Shown piece after piece: positions 8,566-16,986 of a stretch of 64,000 nucleotides of DNA (position 1 is the first letter of the stretch; the number at the start of each line of letters is the position of its first letter). This stretch comes from Gonocerus acuteangulatus (lineage: Eukaryota > Arthropoda > Insecta > Hemiptera > Coreidae), in NCBI GenBank assembly GCA_946811695.1, contig OX328128.1, positions 22,560,258-22,624,257 on the forward strand, read 5' to 3'. The notes under the pieces are model-generated. The model saw nothing but the letters and a program-made list of their open reading frames with translations. It ran no database searches and was not told where the DNA came from. The translations under genes were made by a program, and so were the position numbers.

Positions 8566-11500
8566 TTATGAAGTATTAGGGAGCGCAAGTAAGTTGTCCG
8601 AAGGTATCTTATAATGACCTAATGCTAGAGTGGAGACGTTATCTTTAAGAATATACCTTTTGTCATCATTCGCTGATAGAGATATTTTATTAACTTCTGT
8701 ACTATAAATGAAATGTTTGGATGATCGGATAAACTTCATGGGATGACGAGCTGTATCATGGGTTTTTAGGCAAGAGACATAATCTTGAAAGGTGATTTTA
8801 TTTTTCAATACGGCTTTCTTAACACCTTTAGCTTTACGAATTTCACGCTTATCGATAAGTATTGCATACATTTTTGCCCGAAGGCCTACAAACGCATTTA
8901 CTAGCTCTCCATTGGTCTCATCTTTGAATTTACCTAATACCTTTTTGTTCAGAGTCGAGAAACATTTATGATCGGGAGGGAAGTCGGATGTATCCAAATA
9001 CGGCAGGAGATCTATATAATCCTGGAATATATCTTCAGTAAATATCTTATATATGAATGAATCCGTATCTGTATAAGATAGGATTAACCTTTCAGGTCCG
9101 AATCGAGGCATCATAACGTCGTAGTGGTAAGCGTACATGGTAGTCTTTGAAAGATCTAAAACACTTAGACCGATGTAAAGGGGCTTATTAAATTTTACTT
9201 TATTCTTTAACAAATGTATAGCAGCTAGGTTCTCGGTGTATATAGTTCTATCAATAAAATTATTTTTTGAAACCATTTTTTCGATCTTTTTAGCGTCACA
9301 CACGAGCTGCATATTCATTCGATTTCTAACATTTTCCATAGTTTTACCAAAAACCGAGTTGTTATACAATTTGTACAGATCTTTTTCAAAAGCCGTGCGA
9401 GCAGTTGTTCGAAGTTGAGTATTATGGGAAATGTAGGGTTCGAGCCATTTAGACTGACGAAATTTTATCGCTCTATTAATTTTCTTTAAAATGAGGCCAT
9501 GGTCTAAAGCTTGCTTGAGAGCTACGTAATGGACGATATAATTTCTCCTAGGATTTAAATGAGGGACTAGTTTCCTGTGCTCACTCACCTCTATATTGTC
9601 AGGTAGAAATGGTAGGGAGTTGTGCAAATCGTGTAGCTCTTGAGGGTAGTCGACATCAACATCAAGGATATATCCGTAGTCAGGTGAGAGTTTGCTTAGA
9701 TCTATATCCCCCTCCACCCATTCAAACCCCCCATAGGGTAGCGATTGCACCATTGCATGTCCATATAAATTATTTGCATCTTGATAAACGATATACGACG
9801 ATGGCTCATTAGGATTATAGTTATTCAAGTATTTATTGTTAGCTTCGATGAACCTGTGCGATACTTGGCATATTCCTCCTCGTATTCCTCGCTCAATCAT
9901 TAAGATCATATCATAATCGGTGAGCAGTTGAAGTCTCACACCTGTAAAGCGAAGCATGGCGTCCCAAGAAAGTCCGGGAAGGGTGAAGTAGTTACAGGGG
10001 TCGAGCTTATGCGTCTTCAGGGTGATATCTCGAAATACTTCGAAGACATCCGATAGCAGTAATACATCCGTTCTGAGATAATGGTCGCTATACTCCCCTA
10101 TGGTGTGGCATTTAAATGTATTCCACACATTTATAGCGTGCTGGTAGTCTTCATCAGAAACGGATGTATCCGTTAACTTATTATAAAAATACGTTTTGTC
10201 CGGCAATGCTTGCTCCTCTAACGTGCTCCAACCAGTGACGTAATCGTATGGGAATACCCCCTTACGCGATAATAGTTGAACATGTTCTGGAGGGTAAAAT
10301 TTTGAAATCTCACGTAGCTCCGGTAGATTTTTAGCTAGGCTATCTAGACTGCTGGACATGAATCTAAAAGTATCCAAAAAGCGGAGCTCTAGGGTTTTCG
10401 TCACTGATTTGCTAAACGAGATGTACTTCTCTTCGGTGTTGGGGATCACCGATATCTTCTTAGTATTACACCCCAACTGTCTCACTATATGATGAGCATC
10501 GTATGACGAGAGGTTATGAAACAATACCGGTAAAAACGAAGGGTTTGAATATCGTAGGTTGCAAGACTGGTGTGCGCTACCTCTAAATAAACCTGTGAGA
10601 TGATTATGATCTCTGACCTTAATATCTGATGAAGTAAACGGCTTATCACACATGTAGCAATGCGTGCTTGCCTCGTGTCGTTGTATTTCCTCACTGGTTG
10701 AAGGATTCATAGGAGTGGGAGTACTGTATATATCTGATACCATCTCTGCGATCTTTATCAGGTATTCCATTAGATGCTTACCAGCATCCGGACCTCTGTA
10801 TAAGTACGGCTCCTTAGGTAGAGGTGTCTCTAGATGGGCGACTTCGTCGGACATTTTCAGGTAGCAGCAAAAACTCATAGGCTCGTGGAGCTGATAGTTG
10901 AGCGTATATGACGCACTCGGATCGGGTTGACACGTATGCACAGGTCTGAGGATGCTCTCGAAGTCGCAATATATGACGTAAGGAACTCTTAACGATCTCT
11001 CCACGTGCTCGAATTCTACATAAGCCTTATTAGTAGGTAGCTCAACTCGGGTAGGAGGGTTTTTTATACAGTAAACTTTATGGTCCGCCATTTTTTCAGA
11101 AGCTGGCTTTATTCTATTATCAAAATGGGTGAAACACCGTTTGCAAATAAGCTTTTTAGCGTGACGTTTCGAAACTTGTGATCCTACTAATCTATCGAAA
11201 TCCTTAATGTATACATAGTGGGAAAGCTCATCTTGCTCTAGTAGTAGGAGATCTCGGTGATCCGGAAGCTCGGAATCAACGACTTTTATGGGATAAACAT
11301 TGAGATCTTTATCCAGCCCGAACACATTGATCGAAATATTATTGAGTTTTTCAAAATGTTTTATATCCTTTACAGGTGTGGGGAAAGTCATGTGGGAAAA
11401 ATCATATCGGCTTTCAAGAGTAGAATAAACAGAAACTCTATGAGGTTTTTCCAATGCAAATTTGGCTAATACTGAATAGACGAAGCATCTAGAGTCATTG

Positions 11501-12216
11501 TTTTGAACATTAATGCAAGCCCGCCTATCTTTTATCTTAGCGGGTAGTTCGATATAACTACTACCTCTCAACGGGGTATATTTATTAATTTTTAATCGCA
11601 TCCCATCGATTGCAGCTAAGGCCCAACCGCTACGTTTTAATTGAGACTCCTCAAGCTCCTTATCCAATTTTTCACACATCGTAGTAAGAAGTTCATCTAT
11701 ATCTGTATCAGCGAAAACGGGGCTATTCTTAGTTTTTACTGCTACTGATAACTCATCCCCACTTACATTAGTCATCAGACAATCTAAAACTAAATTAAAC
11801 TTAATACTATGATGTTCTAATATACTATTGCTTATCTTATCCTTAATAATATGCCTTATAGATGCACAAAACCTAGGAATATCTGAGTTAGTCTCAGACC
11901 TAATAAAATATGATCTTAACCTACTTTTGAACGCAGTCTCATATTCTACTATTCCGCTAGAGTCTGGCAGCTCACCTAGTAGCTCTTCGTTGCTAGGCTC
12001 TCCTCGCTGTCGTTTCGCAGGCGGCTGACCACAACAGCTCTCATGCCGCTCCAAGTTGTGCAGGTTACTGAAGCGAAAGCTGCAGTGTGTGCAGGATCTC
12101 CCTGGGCAGTCATGTATCCCCAACTGGCCGCAAATAATGCAAGCGCGGCATATTTGCTCATGGCGAATCCTACTATCAGTCCTAGAAAACGCCTTGGAAC
12201 ACTTGGAGCAGTTCAT
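8566..12216 (-). CDS. polB: Protein-primed family B DNA polymerase (Polinton PolB)
   Basis: 1216 residues and intact. N-terminal zinc-finger pairs lie at 3-60 (C-x2-C repeats and H-x-H) and CKRCF at 358-362. The 3'-5' exonuclease motifs are DFE at 418-420, NLSSYDAHHI at 568-577 and YLRTDVLLLSDVF at 713-725. The polymerase motifs are A DANNLYGHAM 813-822, B KLYNNSVFGKTMENV 949-963 and C YTDTDSF 1048-1054. A CYMCDKPF ... RDHNHLTGLFRG ... CN zinc element at 520-553 resembles endonuclease-VII-type fingers. Residues 235-345 include N-N-D-S-R-C-F and a later S-H-Y-V-Y, reminiscent of a papain/OTU-like Cys-His pair (inference). It should replicate the linear element by protein priming. It is preceded by TATA and TCAGT motifs and followed by tandem repeats and AATAAA. 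Confidence 0.97.
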   Translation of the reverse strand: MNCSKCSKAFSRTDSRIRHEQICRACIICGQLGIHDCPGRSCTHCSFRFSNLHNLERHESCCGQPPAKRQRGEPSNEELLGELPDSSGIVEYETAFKSRLRSYFIRSETNSDIPRFCASIRHIIKDKISNSILEHHSIKFNLVLDCLMTNVSGDELSVAVKTKNSPVFADTDIDELLTTMCEKLDKELEESQLKRSGWALAAIDGMRLKINKYTPLRGSSYIELPAKIKDRRACINVQNNDSRCFVYSVLAKFALEKPHRVSVYSTLESRYDFSHMTFPTPVKDIKHFEKLNNISINVFGLDKDLNVYPIKVVDSELPDHRDLLLLEQDELSHYVYIKDFDRLVGSQVSKRHAKKLICKRCFTHFDNRIKPASEKMADHKVYCIKNPPTRVELPTNKAYVEFEHVERSLRVPYVIYCDFESILRPVHTCQPDPSASYTLNYQLHEPMSFCCYLKMSDEVAHLETPLPKEPYLYRGPDAGKHLMEYLIKIAEMVSDIYSTPTPMNPSTSEEIQRHEASTHCYMCDKPFTSSDIKVRDHNHLTGLFRGSAHQSCNLRYSNPSFLPVLFHNLSSYDAHHIVRQLGCNTKKISVIPNTEEKYISFSKSVTKTLELRFLDTFRFMSSSLDSLAKNLPELREISKFYPPEHVQLLSRKGVFPYDYVTGWSTLEEQALPDKTYFYNKLTDTSVSDEDYQHAINVWNTFKCHTIGEYSDHYLRTDVLLLSDVFEVFRDITLKTHKLDPCNYFTLPGLSWDAMLRFTGVRLQLLTDYDMILMIERGIRGGICQVSHRFIEANNKYLNNYNPNEPSSYIVYQDANNLYGHAMVQSLPYGGFEWVEGDIDLSKLSPDYGYILDVDVDYPQELHDLHNSLPFLPDNIEVSEHRKLVPHLNPRRNYIVHYVALKQALDHGLILKKINRAIKFRQSKWLEPYISHNTQLRTTARTAFEKDLYKLYNNSVFGKTMENVRNRMNMQLVCDAKKIEKMVSKNNFIDRTIYTENLAAIHLLKNKVKFNKPLYIGLSVLDLSKTTMYAYHYDVMMPRFGPERLILSYTDTDSFIYKIFTEDIFQDYIDLLPYLDTSDFPPDHKCFSTLNKKVLGKFKDETNGELVNAFVGLRAKMYAILIDKREIRKAKGVKKAVLKNKITFQDYVSCLKTHDTARHPMKFIRSSKHFIYSTEVNKISLSANDDKRYILKDNVSTLALGHYKIPSDNLLALPNTS

Positions 12217-12220
12217 AGTG

Positions 12221-12284
12221 ACTGATGGTGAGTACCTCTAACTGATGGTGAATACCTCTGACTGATGGCACATCTTATATACTA
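12221..12284 (-). promoter_or_regulatory. PolB core promoter: TATA box and triple CCATCAGT
   Basis: The minus strand has TATATAAG at 12281-12274, followed by three CCATCAGTY copies whose TCAGT parts sit at 12265-12261, 12245-12241 and 12225-12221. The last is 4 nt before the ATG. TCAGT is the arthropod initiator. The spacing from TATA (18, 38 and 58 nt to the A) is not the canonical 30, so the start site is uncertain. Confidence 0.55.
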
Positions 12285-12287
12285 ATC

Positions 12288-12372
12288 AGGCTGGAGGGGA
12301 GGGGTAGGGATAGAGAGGGGCTGGAGGGGAGGGGTAGGGATAGAGAGGTGGGGATAGAGAGAGGTAGGGATT
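12288..12372 (+). repeat. G-rich tandem repeat upstream of PolB promoter
   Basis: About 2.5 copies of a 30-bp unit (CTGGAGGGGAGGGGTAGGGA, then TAGAGAGGG). The plus strand holds many runs of 3-4 G, so it could form G-quadruplexes. It lies between the poly-A signal of the integrase unit (12406) and the PolB TATA box. Confidence 0.7.
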
Positions 12373-12405
12373 GATAAATAACATAACCATTTCAGCATAC
12401 ATCTA

Positions 12406-12411
12406 TTTATT
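12406..12411 (-). terminator. AATAAA poly-A signal of the integrase unit
   Basis: TTTATT on the plus strand reads AATAAA on the minus strand, 16 nt past the stop of the small frame at 12427-12612 and about 425 nt past the integrase stop. The next TATA box (PolB) begins 125 nt further on. Confidence 0.5.
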
Positions 12412-12426
12412 CATAAAGTTCAGTTT

Positions 12427-12612
12427 TTACATAGTTTTAAATTCCAATATAATATAATCCAGGTAGGTAAAAACATAGTCCTCCATAAACTGTTGTCGCC
12501 AGCCGTAGAGCCTTAATGGTGTAGGGAACTCCTCGCCGATATCGTGATATTTCTTTCCATCATACTCAGCTGTACAGTGCGTACTTCTAACAGAAGATTT
12601 TAAACAGAAAGA
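12427..12612 (-). CDS. Small unrecognised Polinton ORF (no ATG at 5' end)
   Basis: Open from an upstream stop at 12613-12615 to TAA at 12427-12429, about 61 codons. It includes C-T-A-E-Y-D-G-K-K-Y-H-D-I-G-E-E-F-P and R-L-Y-G-W-R-Q-Q-F. The composition looks protein-like and AATAAA follows closely. The only Met is late, so it would need a spliced or frameshifted 5' part, perhaps from 12613-12830, or it may be a decayed gene. I do not recognise the product. Confidence 0.3.
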   Translation of the reverse strand, partial: SFCLKSSVRSTHCTAEYDGKKYHDIGEEFPTPLRLYGWRQQFMEDYVFTYLDYIILEFKTM

Positions 12613-12835
12613 TTAACGTTTTTGAAAATATGGATATGATGACCTCGATGGGTGGTGGGGAGGTTGTTGACACAGGAGTATGATGAGGAAGGATGTAGAA
12701 ATAATTACTAAGAGCCTGATAGGAGAGCAGCAGGATTGGCTCATAGTTATAATCAGCAGGATAAGTCACTTCCCGAATCCGGTGATAAAGGATAAAAATT
12801 GATATGACTAAGCTATGACTCAATCTCGGGGATTA

Positions 12836-13768
12836 TTATTCTATAATATTTTTAGCAGGCTCCCATGTAGGCTTTCGAAAACCTAGCCATTTCACTAAAA
12901 CGCGATTATTTTTTCTTCTTAGTATTTTCTCTACCAGATATACGTCGTTGAACGTAGTTTTTTGCAATTCCTCGGAATAAAACGCGCCTTTGATGGGGCT
13001 ACCGTTCAGATCCTTCAAGATATAGGTAGGAGGCTTCGTAGTTTTTACTTCTTCAATCTTAAACACTTCCGTTGAATAGTTGGGGTGGTAGGCTTTGTCG
13101 AAAACGCCTCTCTCGCGCGATATTCGTACATAATCATCCTTCTTAAGAGGTCGCGAATGTCGTTTGATGCTGTCGAAAGGTGGTAGGCTTCTATATTTTG
13201 AAAGTATATAATTCTCATTATCTTTAATAACTTGGGCTGGAGCCATTCCTATAGTCCTGTGCTTGTCGGTATTATACTCATGAGCAATATCTTGTAGCAT
13301 GTGTAAATATCGGAACGATCCCTGAAGATGAAATCTGCGATACATCTTAGCCTTGATAGTTCTTATCAATCTTTCAACATGCGCGCATTTTATTGAAGAA
13401 TACGTACTATAGTGCCTCACACCCTTCTCCTTCATGAGCTTCTCAAAGGGTTTGTTATAAAATTCTTTCCCTCTATCAGTTTGTAACAATGTAGGTATCC
13501 CTCGAGTCAGGATTTTCCTCATAGCTTTAGCTACTTCGTCTCCGCTCTTATCTTTCAACGGCTCCATGTATACGTATTTACTGAATGCGTCGATAACTAT
13601 TAAAATGTATTGATACCCCTTGTTTTGCTTTTTATATTCTTTAAAATCCATCAGGTCAGCTTCCCAAAGATCGTTAATGCCCTTGAGGTTGTAATGGCGA
13701 CGCCGGAAGTGTACTCGTACCGGCCGGTGTATCTCCTCGATCAATCTTTCCTTCACAGGGTTGTCCAT
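12836..13768 (-). CDS. int: Retroviral-type integrase with C-terminal chromodomain
   Basis: 310 residues. The rve core has catalytic residues D38 (in WEADLMDF), D98 (QTDRGKEF) and E132 (HVERLIRTIK), a D,D,E spacing that fits retroviral and Polinton integrases. Residues 277-310 (YLVEKILRRKNNRVLVKW through WEPAKNI) form a chromodomain, which could steer insertion to marked chromatin. An in-frame TAA lies directly before the ATG, so this start is the earliest possible. It overlaps the end of the fibre-like frame by 95 nt in another frame. It should generate the 6-bp target duplication seen at the ends. Confidence 0.96.
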   Translation of the reverse strand: MDNPVKERLIEEIHRPVRVHFRRRHYNLKGINDLWEADLMDFKEYKKQNKGYQYILIVIDAFSKYVYMEPLKDKSGDEVAKAMRKILTRGIPTLLQTDRGKEFYNKPFEKLMKEKGVRHYSTYSSIKCAHVERLIRTIKAKMYRRFHLQGSFRYLHMLQDIAHEYNTDKHRTIGMAPAQVIKDNENYILSKYRSLPPFDSIKRHSRPLKKDDYVRISRERGVFDKAYHPNYSTEVFKIEEVKTTKPPTYILKDLNGSPIKGAFYSEELQKTTFNDVYLVEKILRRKNNRVLVKWLGFRKPTWEPAKNIIE

Positions 13769-14066
13769 TTAACGTTTTCAAAACGCAGGCTAAGTATGCC
13801 TTTAAGTAGCCTAAGCTGACCGCGTCTGTATCATCCGAAGGATCTGATAAATTAGTAATTCTCTTACCGTAAGCGCTATATATATTGGATTTATTCGTAA
13901 TACAATTTCCGTCGACGTAACCTTTCGTAGCCGCGTCGTAGGAGAATATAGGAGGGGCAACGCCGGTGATCCGCCTATTTTCAATGTCCAGAAGGTTATT
14001 AGATATAAAATATCTCGATATCCTCCGATCGTAGTGATACTCGCCAGTCCTAGGGTTGTAAGCCAT
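13674..14066 (-). CDS. Tail-fibre/knob-like small protein
   Basis: 130 residues with ATG start. Two copies of a motif known from phage and viral fibre stems are visible: RRITGVAPP...YDAATKGYVD at 31-52 and KRITNLSDPSDDTDAVSLGY at 68-87. This IxxVxxPxxxxDAxxxxYvD pattern marks trimeric fibre segments. In a Polinton it could be a capsid-vertex fibre or part of the attachment apparatus (inference). It lies 20 nt after the DUF8207-like gene, and its last 95 nt overlap the integrase start in a different frame. Confidence 0.6.
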   Translation of the reverse strand: MAYNPRTGEYHYDRRISRYFISNNLLDIENRRITGVAPPIFSYDAATKGYVDGNCITNKSNIYSAYGKRITNLSDPSDDTDAVSLGYLKAYLACVLKTLNGQPCEGKIDRGDTPAGTSTLPASPLQPQGH

Positions 14067-14086
14067 GCTCTCGCTTCGACTTCTAG

Positions 14087-14902
14087 TTAGTAAATGATTC
14101 CTAATTCCCGCAACTCGCTAATTATACTTACCTGTTCGTTCGTTACCCCGGTGTTTCCGGCGAGTTGTGACGCTACTAGCTTTCTTAATCTATCGACTAA
14201 CTCATCGGCCGACGCGTAATATTCGACTCGGGGCTGACTAGTATTCATGTTTAAACCCCTTCCTAACTGAAAAAGGTTCTGAATAACGCCCTTATATTTT
14301 CTACTGTTATGAAACCGTTTAAGTTTTCCGTGTACGTCTAAGTGTACTCCCGTACGTTTAAGAATGTCCTTGTAAGCCTTAAGATCCGATCTCTTGTAAT
14401 CCTTAGGGGCCTTAAAGAATAATAGCTGTAAAAGACCTCGTGTACGTTTATATCTACCATCTTTCACGCGTATCTCATTCGGATCGATTATCACCCTAGC
14501 TTTCCCAAGATGTAATACTCCATCTTTACCCTCTCGAATGCCGTAAACTCTATCCCTATCAATTCTCTGGAGGTAGTACTCTAGGTCATCAGCTTTCGCC
14601 CCATCATAGGAAGTATCATAGGAAGTATCACTATCGGAGGACGCCTCCGTTTTTTCTAGTTTTACCGCGATTGCTGGCTCAGGGTTTACATCGGGTTCGG
14701 GGTTTACATCAGTTTCAGGCTCAGGGTTTACGGAGGTTTTAGGCTCAGGGTTTACTAAAGGTTTTAAGCTCCCTATAGATGTTGTAATAGGTGCAAATGT
14801 CTTCTCTAATAGAGCATTATCAGTAAAATCAGACTTTTTAATAGTGTTATATTTCTCCTTGATAGCTTTCGTAAGCTTTACCAGCTCCTTCTTCGTGTCC
14901 AT
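14087..14902 (-). CDS. DUF8207-like Polinton protein
   Basis: 271 residues from the ATG at 14902. An upstream in-frame Met at 14992 exists, but the TATA/TCAGT pair at 14913-14944 places the transcript start between them, favouring 14902. The N-terminal third is charged, with four VNPEP-type repeats (about residues 49-77). The C-terminal half (YGIREGKDGVLHLGKARV, RYKRTRGLLQLLFFK, ASADELVDRLRKLVASQLAG) matches my memory of a DUF8207-type domain common in arthropod Polinton proteins. Function unknown; perhaps a virion or replication cofactor. First gene of the DUF8207/fibre/integrase unit. Confidence 0.75.
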   Translation of the reverse strand: MDTKKELVKLTKAIKEKYNTIKKSDFTDNALLEKTFAPITTSIGSLKPLVNPEPKTSVNPEPETDVNPEPDVNPEPAIAVKLEKTEASSDSDTSYDTSYDGAKADDLEYYLQRIDRDRVYGIREGKDGVLHLGKARVIIDPNEIRVKDGRYKRTRGLLQLLFFKAPKDYKRSDLKAYKDILKRTGVHLDVHGKLKRFHNSRKYKGVIQNLFQLGRGLNMNTSQPRVEYYASADELVDRLRKLVASQLAGNTGVTNEQVSIISELRELGIIY

Positions 14903-14912
14903 CGTAATGTCG

Positions 14913-14948
14913 ACTGATGTATACATAGCTATATAACTTATATATATA
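14913..14948 (-). promoter_or_regulatory. TATA + TCAGT core promoter (DUF8207/integrase unit)
   Basis: TATATAAG (14944-14937 on the minus strand) lies 29 nt from the A of ACATCAGTCG (TCAGT at 14917-14913). This is the canonical TATA-to-initiator spacing of arthropod RNA polymerase II promoters. The ATG is 13 nt beyond the predicted start. Confidence 0.7.
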
Positions 14949-14997
14949 GGGATGAGGTAGGATAACAAAAAACACAGGTCATTACATTGCATAAACT

Positions 14998-15003
14998 TTT
15001 ATT
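14998..15003 (-). terminator. AATAAA poly-A signal of the capsid/ATPase unit
   Basis: Minus-strand AATAAA lies 14-19 nt after the ATPase stop codon (15017). The next unit's TATA box is about 55 nt further on, so transcription units abut. Confidence 0.6.
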
Positions 15004-15016
15004 GTCTCATAATATG

Positions 15017-15694
15017 TTAACATAGAATAAACTTATCAAAAGATTGTCTATAATAACCTTTATTAATGTTACATTCGGCGTTAATAGTTATAAATCCATG
15101 CTGCTCTGACGACCAGCAATGTTTACACATATTGACAAACTCCTTAAAGCTAACATTAGTTATATTATCATTATAAAAATTTCGCAGGTTTCGCATATCC
15201 TGCTTAAATAATACAAACACATTAGCATTATCTCTAATAAGATGCTTAGGCACCTTAGTAAATGTTTGAACAAGATAGATTACATCTATGCATTTATGCC
15301 TTCCAAAGGAGAATAAGTCTCTGATTACATCCTGCTTAGAAGTAATGACGTCGTCGAATATGAAGACTGAATTAGGTTTTATTTCTGATAATTGAACCTC
15401 GCTGACGTCATCGTATAAATAATAGCCAATTTCTGGCACTTTGCTAAACACTTCTCCTAATAGCTTATATTTTAACTGATGTAGCGTCTTGGCGCAAATG
15501 TAGACGTTCTCAAAACGTAGTCCATTCTCGTGTAGAAGAAGTGTTAAGACCAAATCCGTCTTCCCAGCTCCTGAAGGTCCGGCTATGATGCATCGAAGAG
15601 AGTGAGGAAACAGGCTGGAATGTCTCTTGACAGGTTCATCTTCTCTGGGGAGCTCTACTCGTGTTATCGACTCTGGCTGTTGAGCTATTTTCAT
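15017..15694 (-). CDS. FtsK/HerA (A32)-type genome-packaging ATPase
   Basis: 225 residues. Walker A GPSGAGKT is at 39-46 and Walker B SVFIFDDV at 109-116. A sensor-like region (LVQTFTKVPKHLIRDNANV) starts near 141. This size and these motifs match the Polinton packaging ATPase that pumps DNA into capsids. The start codon overlaps the capsid stop (ATGA, 15691-15694). A C-K-H-C cluster near 190-193 may bind zinc. The sequence is intact. Confidence 0.95.
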   Translation of the reverse strand: MKIAQQPESITRVELPREDEPVKRHSSLFPHSLRCIIAGPSGAGKTDLVLTLLLHENGLRFENVYICAKTLHQLKYKLLGEVFSKVPEIGYYLYDDVSEVQLSEIKPNSVFIFDDVITSKQDVIRDLFSFGRHKCIDVIYLVQTFTKVPKHLIRDNANVFVLFKQDMRNLRNFYNDNITNVSFKEFVNMCKHCWSSEQHGFITINAECNINKGYYRQSFDKFILC

Positions 15695-16887
15695 GTTTTA
15701 CGCACGATATTCTTTGACGGGTTATACTCGATGATTCTATCGTTTATAATCAGCGCGTAGACGCTCGTTTTTGGCGGGAAATTTATAGAGGCTTCTATTT
15801 CAATTCTTATATCGATATTCCCCGATTTAACTGAATCGTTCTGTTTACTACAATCGATAACGATTATAGGCGAATTCGATACGAACTCATGGAAGCCTAA
15901 GTACGACTGCCCTTGCTCATTATAGTAAGATTGTTTAAATCTTAAATAATTCTCATAGAATACGACTTGATTATTTTTAGTGTGATCGACATTCCATGCT
16001 TCGTAGGGGTAATATTCGGAATTCAACCACACTCGTACGTCCCTCACGCTGCAATGATCGAATTTGGACATATCTTTACTCAACTTGTTATTTCTATCCG
16101 TCTGAAAAGCCACAATAACGTATCTAGGCTTCTCGAGCCCAGCGCTCGTTTTTACCGTCCAATTATGCTTTGTACTCGCTGGTAAAGAAGGGAATTCGAA
16201 CAATTCCCAACTCCTAAACGGAACGACGATATCTTCGTCATTTTTTAAAACTTTATACACGCGCAGTTTTTCCTCGTCCGATAAAGTTATATATGGAACG
16301 CTCCAGGAAACTTTCTGAAGATTCAGTTTATACTTTGTATCATCGACTTGTGCTGTTAAGGCGTTTACATCGGTTCTAGATCTGATTAGAATCAATTCCT
16401 GCTGCATTTGTACTATAATCTTATCATAATCCTCAGCAAATCCTAAAAGTATTTTTAGGGGGATTATAACCGTAAAGTTTCCACTGTCATTAATCGTATA
16501 ATTGGTAGACCCCCACCCCGCATGCTCTAAATTTTTAACGGTCGTTGGGCTGAATGAGCAATAGCCCTTAAGTGTGGAGGTTATCCCACAATTTCGAACC
16601 CGATCGACCTCTACACCTCCAATTTCATATCTGATTTCGTCAAAGAGAAACGCGAACGCGTTGTTAATTAAAGTGACATCAGTCGTTTTAGTACCGTCCT
16701 CCTTAGTGAGAGCGCCTTCTAGATAGATATAACTCTCCGACGGTAGTGTGCAGATATCCTGCTGTCTGATAGCGATTCTAATCTCGTCGCTAGGCGCAAA
16801 CGTTAGCGTCGAATAAGGCTGATGGGAGTGGTACTCGGAGCGTACTATTCGAGTATCGAATCTAACATCATCTGTGATATCGAGCAT
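15691..16887 (-). CDS. mcp: Major capsid protein (double jelly-roll type)
   Basis: 398 residues from the ATG at 16887; the frame is open six codons further to a TTG at 16905, but no ATG lies there. Recognisable Polinton capsid features include the N-terminal T-R-I-V-R-S-E-Y-H-S-H-Q-P segment, FLFDEIRYEIGGVEVDRVRN around 83-102, and a C-terminal strand region with S-Y-Y-N-E-Q-G-Q-S-Y-L-G-F. The double jelly-roll fold is inferred from family membership. It lies between the minor capsid and ATPase genes, the usual order. No promoter is visible just upstream, so it is probably expressed from the 18.8-kb unit. Confidence 0.92.
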   Translation of the reverse strand: MLDITDDVRFDTRIVRSEYHSHQPYSTLTFAPSDEIRIAIRQQDICTLPSESYIYLEGALTKEDGTKTTDVTLINNAFAFLFDEIRYEIGGVEVDRVRNCGITSTLKGYCSFSPTTVKNLEHAGWGSTNYTINDSGNFTVIIPLKILLGFAEDYDKIIVQMQQELILIRSRTDVNALTAQVDDTKYKLNLQKVSWSVPYITLSDEEKLRVYKVLKNDEDIVVPFRSWELFEFPSLPASTKHNWTVKTSAGLEKPRYVIVAFQTDRNNKLSKDMSKFDHCSVRDVRVWLNSEYYPYEAWNVDHTKNNQVVFYENYLRFKQSYYNEQGQSYLGFHEFVSNSPIIVIDCSKQNDSVKSGNIDIRIEIEASINFPPKTSVYALIINDRIIEYNPSKNIVRKT

Positions 16888-16986
16888 ATTTGATCTTAAA
16901 TCCAAGCTGTTTGAGGAACTCTATGTTTCTAGGAGATAAGTAGAACCTCTCGCTTCTCCTATCTTCGTACGAATGTTTGGAAAATA

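Noticed and set aside
10485..12241. Short ORFs on both strands within PolB
   Set aside because: Shadow frames of the PolB coding sequence.
12587..12823. 78-codon minus-strand ORF between PolB and integrase
   Set aside because: Starts at TTG, low-complexity hydrophobic composition, no recognisable motif.
14903..14992. DUF8207-like protein starting at 14992
   Set aside because: The TATA and initiator lie inside this extension, so the transcript probably begins after it.
16888..16905. Major capsid start at 16905
   Set aside because: That codon is TTG; the first ATG is at 16887.
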